Shown: piece by piece, positions 17,377 to 24,905 of the stretch
Layout: each line of letters opens with the position of its first letter
Numbering within the stretch: the stretch's first letter is position 1
Source: Hungatella sp. UBA3048
GTDB lineage: Bacteria; Bacillota; Clostridia; Lachnospirales; Lachnospiraceae
Direction of reading: 5' to 3'
Assembly: GCA_002367105.1 (NCBI GenBank)
Contig: DFCS01000049.1
Location: 102,169-166,168, forward strand
Length of the DNA stretch: 64,000 bases
Notes under the pieces: model-generated
The model's input: the letters and a program-made list of their open reading frames with translations, nothing else
What the model was told of the DNA's origin: nothing
The model's database searches: none
Program-made: the position numbers and the translations under genes

Positions 17377-17721
17377 TTATAAAAAATCTTCTCGCATAGG
17401 TGTAAAAATATCTACTAATATCCCCTTTTCAAGGCAAACGCATCCATGGACGATGCCATCCTGCTTTAATAGCGTATCTCCTGCTACTACGACATTCTTT
17501 TCTTCACCAATGGTGAATTCAAACTTTCCGCTGGCAACATAAGTGATCTGGGTATGAGGGTGGCTGTGGAGACTTCCAATAGCCCCCTTCTCAAACTGGT
17601 TTTCCACACACATCATTCCATCACAGTAAGCCAGAACCTTTCTGACAACGCCTTCTGAAGCCTGAACTCCTTCTATATCCTTATTAAATACCCACATCTG
17701 ATCTTTCTCTGGCTTTTTCAT
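17377..17721 (-). CDS. kdgF: KdgF-like cupin (unsaturated uronate linearisation)
   Basis: Single-domain cupin of 114 residues. The metal-binding cluster is HSHPHTQ with a second His in DGIVHGC. The segments KGAIGSLHSHPHTQITYVAS, GKFEFTIGEEKNVV and VDIFTPMREDFL closely follow the KdgF pattern. KdgF catalyses ring opening of 4,5-unsaturated galacturonate/glucuronate released from pectin or alginate, feeding 5-keto-4-deoxyuronate metabolism. The location next to uxuA/uxuB hexuronate genes supports this. It lies 35 bases after the ArsC/Spx-like gene on the same strand and is probably co-transcribed with it. Confidence 0.75.
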   Translation of the reverse strand: MKKPEKDQMWVFNKDIEGVQASEGVVRKVLAYCDGMMCVENQFEKGAIGSLHSHPHTQITYVASGKFEFTIGEEKNVVVAGDTLLKQDGIVHGCVCLEKGILVDIFTPMREDFL

Positions 17722-17756
17722 CTTGTCTTCTCCTTGCTCCTTTATTTTCTATAAGC

Positions 17757-18098
17757 CTAACTCCAATTCTTCCACACCTCCGGCCGGTATCCAACCGTAG
17801 CCAGCCTTCCGTTTCTTACAATCGGAGTTTTCAGTACCTTCTGGTTCTCTAAGACCTTTTCATCTTTATCCTCGCCGGCAATGTATCTGATAAGCGCCAG
17901 GGTTTCCTGATCCTTGCATTTTTCATCAAGCATCGCATCCAATCCTCCTACCGCCTGCTTGACTCCATTGTACTCGCCTTTGCTCAGCCCCTTTTCTTTC
18001 ATATCAATAAACTGGTAATTAATTCCCCGTTCCTTAAAATAACGCTCTGCTTTTTTGGTATCAAAACATTTTCCGGTTCCAAAAATTTGTATGTTCAC
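17757..18098 (-). CDS. ArsC/Spx-family thioredoxin-fold protein
   Basis: A 113-residue ArsC-family protein. It has the N-terminal active-site-like loop GTGKCFDTKKAERYF with a single Cys10, the YQFIDMKEKGLSKGE segment and the cis-Pro motif LKTPIVRNG. With no CxxC it is not a classical Spx, and the arsenate-reductase catalytic Arg is not obvious. Function is unknown; members are often labelled glutaredoxin- or arsenate reductase-like. It lies between uxuB and the KdgF-like cupin. A TTATAAT -10-like sequence upstream (about 18141-18147) could give it its own promoter. Confidence 0.8.
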   Translation of the reverse strand: MNIQIFGTGKCFDTKKAERYFKERGINYQFIDMKEKGLSKGEYNGVKQAVGGLDAMLDEKCKDQETLALIRYIAGEDKDEKVLENQKVLKTPIVRNGRLATVGYRPEVWKNWS

Positions 18099-18150
18099 GG
18101 GCCTTGTCCACCTTTCTGGTACTTTCTTCCTGACAGGCCCATTATAACAC

Positions 18151-18184
18151 AGGGAACCCTTGGTTTCAATAACCAGGGGTTCCC
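18151..18184 (-). terminator. Strong hairpin after uxuB
   Basis: GGGAACCC/TGGTT pair with AACCA/GGGTTCCC (one mismatch) around a 5-7 base loop, 13 bases beyond the uxuB stop. There is no T-run on the minus side, so it may be a processing or partial termination signal. Confidence 0.5.
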
Positions 18185-18196
18185 CATTTCATTGTC

Positions 18197-19810
18197 TTAT
18201 TTCACATACCGCTGCAGTGTCTTTCTCACTGCTCCGGGACCTTCTAACATTTCATAAAGCATGGTTTCAATCCTTCCGGAAAGGCCTGCTTTAACCAAAT
18301 CAGTTCCAAAAAGAACGGGATTGGACAAGATCTCTTCAAGACCCTCTTTTCCTTCAGGCTTTTCCCCCAGCCTGATTCCCTTTAACTGTTCTTTTAATTC
18401 TGAAAGCATGGGGTCGCTGCTGATCTCCATGGCATTTCCCTCATCATCCACACCCAGCAGATAACGGAGCCAGCCGGCTATCGCCAGCGGAATTGCGGTT
18501 AAGGTCTGCACATCCAGATTTTCATCTGCCAGATAAGCTTTTATGGTCTCTCCAAAACGGATGGGGATCTTCTGGCTGGTATCGGTTGCTATTCTCTGTG
18601 GGGCATCCGGGATAAATGGATTTGGCAGACGGTATTCAATAACCTCTCTGATAAAATCTTCAGGGCTTAAAATTCCCGGATCCGTAACCACCGGAAGACC
18701 TTCCTTATAGCCGATCCGCTCAACAAGGGCTGTTAAGTCCTCATCTCTCATCTCTGCGGCAATGCTGTTATATCCCAACAGACAGCCGTATACTGCCAGC
18801 GCCGTGTGCAGAGGATTTAAGCAGGTGGTAACCTTCATACGCTCTGTCTTATTTACCGTATCCCGGTCCGTCATGTATACCCCAGCCTTATGAAGTGCCG
18901 GACGTCCGTTTGGAAAGCGGTCTTCTACCACTAAATACTGAGGAATTTCAGCATTGACAAATGGGGCAATGTATGTGTTTTTGCTGGTGATGATGGGCGC
19001 CATATCTTCGATTCCATCTTCTTCCAGGTTTTTTTGCACCACTTCAGCAGGCCGCGGAGTGATCTTATCGATCATGGACCAGGGGAAGGAAACCTTGTTT
19101 TCATCCTGAACCCAGGAAAGGAAACTCTCGGAAGCATAACCCTTTTTTGTCCACGCTTCAGCGATGGATACGATGCTGTCCCTTAATTTTTCTCCGTTAT
19201 GGCTGCAATTGTCCATGCTGACTAATGCCAAAGGAGAACCTCCTGCAAGATACCGTTTAAGAAGAAGGGCTGTCACCACGCTCATAGCATGGCTGGCTTT
19301 TTCCGGGCCCTCTTCCATATCCTTTTCCACAACAGGAAAAAGCTCTCCACGGAAATTGGCAAGGGCATATCCCTTTTCAGTGATGGTAAAGCTTACCATC
19401 TGAAGAGAAGGGTTCTCAAATGACTGTACCAGATATCCGAAATCCGTTTCATTGCTCACATCAGCCTTTACTCCCCTGGCAACGCTTGCCACTACCTCCC
19501 GGTCCATGGTTCCGTCCGGCTTTAAGCTGACCATCATGGTCATATTGTCAAAGGGGGTATATATTTTATCAATAATATCATAATCAAAGGTATCTGCCGC
19601 GATGATGCCGCTTTCCTCAAGACCTTCGTTTAGCAGGCGCTGCTGCAGAACTGCGATGAATCCCCGGAAAATATTCCCTGCTCCAAAATGAATCCATTTC
19701 GGCGACTTATCCGTGGTCGACCTCATTTTTTCCCAGTCAAATTCCGGCAGCTTTACAGAAGCCTTTTCCCAGGCTTCCCGGTTTGTTAAACAGGACCGAT
19801 TCAGTTTCAT
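18197..19810 (-). CDS. uxuB: Fructuronate reductase / mannitol dehydrogenase family
   Basis: NAD-dependent interconversion of D-fructuronate and D-mannonate, the step before mannonate dehydratase in glucuronate breakdown. Visible features are the Rossmann-type start WIHFGAGNIFRGFIAV, the VSMDNCSHNGEKLRD motif and the catalytic-region FPWSMIDKITPRP, plus the lysine segment MKVTTCLNPLHTALAVYG. I choose ATG 19810 (MKLNRSCLTN) because GGAGG precedes it by 10 bases; this gives 537 residues. It follows uxuA by 13 bases and is co-transcribed with it. Confidence 0.9.
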   Translation of the reverse strand: MKLNRSCLTNREAWEKASVKLPEFDWEKMRSTTDKSPKWIHFGAGNIFRGFIAVLQQRLLNEGLEESGIIAADTFDYDIIDKIYTPFDNMTMMVSLKPDGTMDREVVASVARGVKADVSNETDFGYLVQSFENPSLQMVSFTITEKGYALANFRGELFPVVEKDMEEGPEKASHAMSVVTALLLKRYLAGGSPLALVSMDNCSHNGEKLRDSIVSIAEAWTKKGYASESFLSWVQDENKVSFPWSMIDKITPRPAEVVQKNLEEDGIEDMAPIITSKNTYIAPFVNAEIPQYLVVEDRFPNGRPALHKAGVYMTDRDTVNKTERMKVTTCLNPLHTALAVYGCLLGYNSIAAEMRDEDLTALVERIGYKEGLPVVTDPGILSPEDFIREVIEYRLPNPFIPDAPQRIATDTSQKIPIRFGETIKAYLADENLDVQTLTAIPLAIAGWLRYLLGVDDEGNAMEISSDPMLSELKEQLKGIRLGEKPEGKEGLEEILSNPVLFGTDLVKAGLSGRIETMLYEMLEGPGAVRKTLQRYVK

Positions 19811-19823
19811 AAATCCATGCCTC

Positions 19824-20906
19824 CTATTTTCTATTTTTATGGGTTTTATCAATGGCTTCCCAAAGACCTAACAGGTAATTTGCCCCAATGGCACGGTCAT
19901 ACAGACCATATCCAGGACGAGCCTGCTCTCCCCAGATCATGCGGCCATGATCCGGACGGATATATCCCTCAAAGCCAGATTCATACAAAGCTTCTATTAT
20001 GGCAAACATATCTAAATCCCCGCAGGAAGAAAGATGAGCCGCTTCATCAAAATCCTTTTCTGAAATATGGTGCACATTCCTGATGTGGGCAAAATGAATC
20101 CGCTTCCTGTTTCCAAACTCCCGCATCATGGCCGGAATGTCATTGCTTAAATCGCTTCCAAGACTGCCGGTGCATAAAGTCAGTCCATTATAGGGATTGC
20201 TGTTTAAATCAAGAAATGTCCGGATATTTTCCCCGTTGGTAATGACCTTTGGAAGTCCATATAGAGGCCATGGCGGATCATCTGGATGAATTGCCATCTT
20301 AATGTCATACTTCTCCGCATAAGGAACTACCGCATCCAGGAAATATTTCATATTATTCCAATATTGCTCCCGTGTCATGGACTGATAAAACTCAATGTCC
20401 TGGGCCATGGCATAAAGCCGCTCCGGCTCCCAGCCCGGAAGGGAGTATCCTCTTGCTTTTCCCTCCATGGCCTTTGCCATCTTTTCCGGATTCATCTGTA
20501 AAACCTCATCATGGCGGTAAGCCATAACATAGCTTCCGTCTTCCGTCTGATAAGCAAGATCACTTCGTGCCCAGTCCATCACAGGCATAAAATTATAGCA
20601 GAGACATTTGACCCCAACAAGGTTTAAATGCTCCAGGGTCTTTATATAAGCATCAATATACTCATCCCTGGTAGAAAGGCCTTTCTTTATGTCTTCATGG
20701 ATATTGACGCTTTCGATAACCTCCATCTCAAGACCAGCCTCATTGATCTCCTTTTTTAAGGCTTTTAAGGTTTCTAAGGGCCAGACTTGTCCCACGGGTA
20801 CCTTAGGCAGGCAGGTGGCCACACCGGAAACCCCCGGTGTCTGGCGGATCTGGCCAAGGGTCACGCTGTCATCCCCAAAGGGAAACCAACGCATAATCAT
20901 TTTCAT
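19824..20906 (-). CDS. uxuA: Mannonate dehydratase
   Basis: Dehydrates D-mannonate to 2-keto-3-deoxygluconate. The 360-residue TIM-barrel protein starts MKMIMRWFPFGDDSVTLGQIRQTPGV, typical of UxuA, and holds VKCLCYNFMPVMDWARSDL, MAIHPDDPPWPLYGLPK, LCTGSLG and FAHIRNV segments, with metal-binding Cys/His residues, and a C-terminal YIRPDHGRMIWGE loop. First gene of uxuA-uxuB. A palindromic GntR operator lies upstream at 20990-21001. Confidence 0.94.
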   Translation of the reverse strand: MKMIMRWFPFGDDSVTLGQIRQTPGVSGVATCLPKVPVGQVWPLETLKALKKEINEAGLEMEVIESVNIHEDIKKGLSTRDEYIDAYIKTLEHLNLVGVKCLCYNFMPVMDWARSDLAYQTEDGSYVMAYRHDEVLQMNPEKMAKAMEGKARGYSLPGWEPERLYAMAQDIEFYQSMTREQYWNNMKYFLDAVVPYAEKYDIKMAIHPDDPPWPLYGLPKVITNGENIRTFLDLNSNPYNGLTLCTGSLGSDLSNDIPAMMREFGNRKRIHFAHIRNVHHISEKDFDEAAHLSSCGDLDMFAIIEALYESGFEGYIRPDHGRMIWGEQARPGYGLYDRAIGANYLLGLWEAIDKTHKNRK

Positions 20907-20989
20907 GTTTAAATACCTCCGTTTCCTAACTCCTTATTCTTTTCAAAATGCAATTGTTTGTGACTTTTAATCCTGTCTTAAGTATATAT

Positions 20990-21001
20990 CTAGTATACTA
21001 G
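20990..21001. promoter_or_regulatory. GntR/FadR-type operator upstream of uxuA
   Basis: Perfect palindrome CTAGTATACTAG, 84 bases before the uxuA start. Its core also occurs upstream of the adjacent gntR gene (21909-21926). Both fit the AT-rich dyads bound by FadR-subfamily regulators. Confidence 0.65.
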
Positions 21002-21090
21002 TAGTTCAATCAGCATATTTCATAAATATCTTCTTTTTTTTTGTTTATAATGTATAATTGATCGCTCTTAATGGCTAGACATCGGATCAC

Positions 21091-21143
21091 AAAAAAGCGG
21101 TAATAAGAGACAAGGCTATTCTTCTCTTATTACCGCTTATATT
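21091..21143 (-). terminator. Terminator of the gntR gene
   Basis: AAGCGGTAATAAGAG pairs perfectly with CTCTTATTACCGCTT across a loop of about 14 bases; on the minus strand it is followed by a T-run. It sits 25 bases after the gntR stop. Confidence 0.85.
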
Positions 21144-21168
21144 ATATCTTTAAATCGTGACACCAACA

Positions 21169-21843
21169 TCACAGAAAATACTCCGAATATTCCTTTCGCA
21201 AAGCTTCTTCATCAATTTTATATCTGGATAAATGCTTTTCCATCAATCCTTTTGCTTTGCTTCCGTCCTTAGCAGCAATGGCTTCCACAATGGCCTGATG
21301 GTCGGAAATTGTCTTCAAATCCTTTACTGCTATCAGAGACATGCTGCGGATTCTGTCAAAATGTATGGTAATGCTGTCCATGAGCTGATAAACCTGATCC
21401 TTGCCGGTTATGTGAAACAGAAGCCGGTGAAATTCATCATCCAGCTTAAGAAGCCGCTCCGGAGAACGATTTTCCAGATAAAACTCCTGAAGCTTCACAT
21501 TCTCTTTCAGCTCCATGACCGCTTCTTCCCCGGCTGTCTTACAGGCCAGTTCCACAACTGCGCATTCCAGTACATTGCGCATAAAAATTGCCTCTTCCAC
21601 CAGCTTATAATCGATCAAGGCCACTGCGCTTCCCTTTTGAGGATAAATTTCCACGATTTTAACCTTTGACAGCTCAATCAGGGCTTCTCTCACCGGAGTC
21701 CGGGATAAATTCATTTCTGAGGACAATTCATTTTCGCTCAGCATACTCCCGGGAACCAGATCAAGATGTATAATATTTTCCTTTAACATCCGGAGTGCAT
21801 ATTCCCTTCCTGTCTCTTTGGAATACCGTTCTGTCAGCCGCAT
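21169..21843 (-). CDS. GntR/FadR-family transcriptional regulator (likely hexuronate)
   Basis: A 224-residue regulator. The winged helix-turn-helix spans residues 18-75 (LSENELSSEMNLSRTPVREAL) and the FCD ligand domain 85-215 has the metal-binding pattern Asp/His in DDEFHR, His in DHQAIVEAI and His in MEKHL. It lies upstream of and in the same direction as uxuA/uxuB, and near-identical palindromic cores stand before both its own gene and uxuA. It therefore most likely represses both in the absence of a hexuronate intermediate. Confidence 0.88.
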   Translation of the reverse strand: MRLTERYSKETGREYALRMLKENIIHLDLVPGSMLSENELSSEMNLSRTPVREALIELSKVKIVEIYPQKGSAVALIDYKLVEEAIFMRNVLECAVVELACKTAGEEAVMELKENVKLQEFYLENRSPERLLKLDDEFHRLLFHITGKDQVYQLMDSITIHFDRIRSMSLIAVKDLKTISDHQAIVEAIAAKDGSKAKGLMEKHLSRYKIDEEALRKEYSEYFL

Positions 21844-21908
21844 ACCATGACCTCTTTTCTCAAATTCTGTTCATACTTAGAATAAGCGAAAATAATCTCA
21901 TTGTCAAG

Positions 21909-21926
21909 CACTAGTATACAAGTGCG
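21909..21926. promoter_or_regulatory. GntR operator upstream of the gntR gene
   Basis: The 18-mer GCACTAGTATACAAGTGC (about 21908-21926) is an inverted repeat with only two non-pairing positions and shares the CTAGTATAC core with the uxuA operator. It lies about 65-80 bases before the gntR start, indicating autoregulation. Confidence 0.6.
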
Positions 21927-21959
21927 CTGTTTCCAGAAACCTCCGGCCTCCGGACAATC

Positions 21960-23837
21960 CTAATATCTCATAGGGATGATTTCCAGATAATCCTTAACCG
22001 TAGCACCTGCCAGAAACATATCTATGATCTGCTTTCCTAATGGATTTAAATCATCGGTATAATATTTCATCAGCTCCTGCTTAAAGAAGTCTGTCAGGAT
22101 CTTTGCTCCGTCGTCGTACCCCTGAATGCCTACTTCCTGCTGGGTTTCCGGCCTTAAGAATGCTCTTCTGATGTACTGCCCGTCAATCTTTAAGGAATCA
22201 AGGCCAAAGCCAAGAAGCGGACAGCGGGCTTCCACAAGATGCTCCGGTTTAAACTTGGCGCTGCCTCGGCGGGCAATGTACTCTCTGGCAACCCACTGGG
22301 GCATAAAGCTCACCTCATATGCACCGATATGCTGGTTGGGGATCAGGACATACCGGGTATTGGTTGAATTTAAGATCTGATCGAGCAAAAGGTTTGCCTG
22401 GGTCACCTTTTTACCGGTTGCAAAAGGCCAGTAGGATCCGACTCCTTCACTGGTCATTTCCAGGGAATCGATGATACTTGGATTATTGAATCCTCTTGGG
22501 GCAACAAGACGCCATAACCAGGCCAGTGCCGGAGGCAGTATGTGGAGAATTCCCAGAATTCCGTATGTCGGGTTTTCCTTCGTACATGCCGGAGTCCGCA
22601 CGCCAAAGCTTCTCACGTCTACTTCCACAGGTGTATCAATGGCTTTGGGAACCAGTCTTCTTGGCAAAACAACACGGGGGTTGGGACAGGGCTTTCCGTT
22701 TTGATCCAGGGTATGTTCCCAAACCAGACAGGTGGCACCAGGTACTGCCTGCATGTTTAAGAAGATAAGGGGCTCTTCCGGCTGAATCAGTATTTTCTCA
22801 TATTGGGGAGAGGAACCATAACACTTGATGTTATCCAGACGCAGGAACCATGCGGATTCCGCATCCTTGACCACCAGTTTTTTGCTGTCATTCTGCATCT
22901 TGGGGTGGCATAATGCCATGTCATCAGTCACCGGTATCAGATCACAGGTTTCACTTAATACCAGATAGTTCTTTTCACCTGTAACTGTATTTCTCCCTAA
23001 TATTGCTCTGCCATCCATTTCCTTGTGAATGTCTTCGATCATTTCACTTTTTCCGCCGCCGGAAGCACCTTCGTGCATGATGACGATCTCATTGTCATAA
23101 GGAGTGATTACTTTTACCGTTGATGCATGTGCCGTTACCCAGCCTTCTTCTTCTCCAATATTGAGAAGAACTCCGTAGATGCCCTTTTTGGCGCTTGGGC
23201 CGGGATATAAATTATAGGAATAAACTTCATGAATTTTATCCAGACGGTTATGAACCACGATCTGCTTACCGTCAAAATGGGTATGCCGAAACGGAGGAGC
23301 CAGAAATACAACCGCTCTTGGATTAAAGTCAGAAGAAATCTCATCAATATTTAAAAATCCCTGCAAATCTGCAAGTCCGGCTGCAAAAAAACCGGCGTTT
23401 AAAGGGGCGATTAAGATTGAATCATATCCATACTCAAGTCCGCCTGACTTAAACGGGAAAAAAATCAGCTCCTGCTTTTTCAGCCAGTTAAAGGTTTCCG
23501 TTCTCAGGGTTTCAAAATCAGACTGATAAACCTCCTCATATCTGGGTTTATCCGTTGGTTTATTATCCGCAATTAACAGACAGTCAGGATCACGTCTTCT
23601 CATGTAATCGTCTGTATAATTGACTACGACTCCGTTTTTACACTTCGTAGCAGTGGCTTCCAATACCATGCCTTTTCCTTCCACTTCATATTCAATGTAA
23701 AACTCGGTATTTTCAGAATTCCCCATTGCCAGGGTCAGCAAATCTTTCCTGGTCTTTGGAATAACGACACCTTTTGACTCAGCCAATATATCCGTTACAT
23801 ACTCGGGTAAATTCATATCACGTAAACATTCCAGCAT
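21960..23837 (-). CDS. DUF4914 family P-loop protein of unknown function
   Basis: A 625-residue protein that I recognise as DUF4914. The central region has a nucleotide-binding loop, HEGASGGGKSEMIEDI (about residues 255-275), resembling the PEP carboxykinase / HPr kinase type P-loop, followed by SETCDLIPVTDD. No signal peptide or membrane segment is seen. ATG 23837 is chosen because GGAGG lies 5 bases upstream. An earlier in-frame ATG encodes an unlikely Cys-rich lead. Single gene with no obvious operon partner, lying between gntR and a DUF2294 gene. The leader region contains a GC-rich hairpin (23879-23907). No function can be assigned. Confidence 0.8.
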   Translation of the reverse strand: MLECLRDMNLPEYVTDILAESKGVVIPKTRKDLLTLAMGNSENTEFYIEYEVEGKGMVLEATATKCKNGVVVNYTDDYMRRRDPDCLLIADNKPTDKPRYEEVYQSDFETLRTETFNWLKKQELIFFPFKSGGLEYGYDSILIAPLNAGFFAAGLADLQGFLNIDEISSDFNPRAVVFLAPPFRHTHFDGKQIVVHNRLDKIHEVYSYNLYPGPSAKKGIYGVLLNIGEEEGWVTAHASTVKVITPYDNEIVIMHEGASGGGKSEMIEDIHKEMDGRAILGRNTVTGEKNYLVLSETCDLIPVTDDMALCHPKMQNDSKKLVVKDAESAWFLRLDNIKCYGSSPQYEKILIQPEEPLIFLNMQAVPGATCLVWEHTLDQNGKPCPNPRVVLPRRLVPKAIDTPVEVDVRSFGVRTPACTKENPTYGILGILHILPPALAWLWRLVAPRGFNNPSIIDSLEMTSEGVGSYWPFATGKKVTQANLLLDQILNSTNTRYVLIPNQHIGAYEVSFMPQWVAREYIARRGSAKFKPEHLVEARCPLLGFGLDSLKIDGQYIRRAFLRPETQQEVGIQGYDDGAKILTDFFKQELMKYYTDDLNPLGKQIIDMFLAGATVKDYLEIIPMRY

Positions 23838-24181
23838 ATTTTCCTCCGTTCCTGCGCAAGCCCTTATGCACATTTAAAGTTCGCGCCAAACATGGGGCAG
23901 GCGCAAACCATGTGGTTATAATGATCATCTTCAACCTTTGTTTCCCAATTTTATTAAGTATTACATAGTTTCTATTTTAATATTCCAGACAGGTGATTGT
24001 TCTGCCATTTTTCCAAATGCCCTTTACAAAATCCTCCCGAATACCTTCTTCTCGTTGTTAAAGTATTCTCCTATTCATTCATCGCCTCCCTCCTTCGATA
24101 TATATAAAGCCGATATCCAGTTCATGGATATCGGCTTACTTACAACTTAGAAATAATTCTACTTTGTGACGTCTTCCGGTG
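23838..24181 (-). other. Intergenic region with leader hairpin and terminator
   Basis: Contains the hairpin 23879-23907 (GTTxGCGCC with GGCGCxAAC) in the DUF4914 leader and the terminator at 24107-24137. No open frame of interest. Confidence 0.6.
24107..24137 (-). terminator. Terminator of the DUF2294 gene
   Basis: Perfect 13-bp stem AAGCCGATATCCA / TGGATATCGGCTT with a 5-base loop; on the minus strand it ends CTTTATATATA. It begins 45 bases after the DUF2294 stop. Confidence 0.75.
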
Positions 24182-24547
24182 TTATTTAGCTGTATATAGC
24201 TCTTCCAAATTCCTATCAACAGTAATGACAATGATCTTTTCACCTGTTTTCGTGCTGATATCCGAGTGAGTGCTGATAATAGACACATCCATAACATCGG
24301 TTAATATTTTTTCCAGGTATTCCCTACCGCCCTCGAACAGGGAAGTCCGGACTTTCTTAAGCAGCTCAATACCCTGTGCGCTTTCCGTCAGTTTCTTCTC
24401 TGAAGGGCTTAAGAATCCAATTAACCTGACTATGATCATATCATTTAATACATAGGTACGGATCGTCTTTGGACCCCTCCCCATATATTCAACTTCAAAT
24501 TTACTGACAACTTCACTGATTTTAGCTTCCAGCTGACCTTTTGTCAT
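24182..24547 (-). CDS. DUF2294 domain protein
   Basis: A 121-residue cytoplasmic protein with the conserved pattern GRGPKTIRTYVLNDMIIVRLIGFLSPSEKKL, then a helical segment (IELLKKVRTSLFE) and a closing IIVITVDRNLEEL strand. The family is widespread in Firmicutes, sometimes linked to Na+/bicarbonate-related genes, with no established biochemical activity. Single gene with a strong terminator behind it. Confidence 0.8.
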   Translation of the reverse strand: MTKGQLEAKISEVVSKFEVEYMGRGPKTIRTYVLNDMIIVRLIGFLSPSEKKLTESAQGIELLKKVRTSLFEGGREYLEKILTDVMDVSIISTHSDISTKTGEKIIVITVDRNLEELYTAK

Positions 24548-24773
24548 ATTACATCACCTGTCAGATACAATATCATGAAAACCTGGGCCTGTCAATGATT
24601 TTTTAACCTCATCAGGTACGCCCTTTGCTTCATTGCCGGAAAGGCAGCGGCAGCAGCTATGCCCAGCAACATTTTTATTATGGATTTTTGATATTATTTA
24701 TGATAGAATATAAAAAATCACTTCCCGGTCATTTTGATTCTAAACGTAAACCGGGATATAAAGGAGAATAAAA

Positions 24774-24812
24774 ATGCTGCTCTGTATTGGCACTGCTCCG
24801 TGCAAAGTCTGA
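24774..24812 (+). CDS. 12-codon leader peptide of the efflux gene
   Basis: Reads MLLCIGTAPCKV and stop. AAAGGAG lies 8 bases upstream, a strong ribosome site for such a short frame. Codons 8-11 lie inside the left arm of the hairpin 24796-24833, so a ribosome paused there would break it. The layout resembles leader peptides controlling erm and other antibiotic-resistance genes; that this one senses a drug is an inference. Confidence 0.65.
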   Translation: MLLCIGTAPCKV

Positions 24813-24903
24813 AACGGACGAAACTGCACGGAGTAGATGGAATTCGTCTGTTAGGCTTTGCACTTTCAATTAATCAAAAAGATTTTATGAAAAAGGAGCA
24901 AAG
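24794..24903 (+). promoter_or_regulatory. Attenuator-like leader of the MFS efflux gene
   Basis: Arms CTCCGTGCA (24796-24804) and TGCACGGAG (24825-24833) pair perfectly. GACGAA (24817-24822) can alternatively pair with TTCGTC (24843-24848). CTTTGC (24856-24861) can pair with GCAAAG (24898-24903), and TGCTCC (24794-24799) with GGAGCA (24895-24900), both covering the ribosome site of the efflux gene. Mutually exclusive pairings suggest translational attenuation coupled to the leader peptide; no T-run for a terminator is seen. Confidence 0.55.
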
Positions 24904-24905
24904 TC

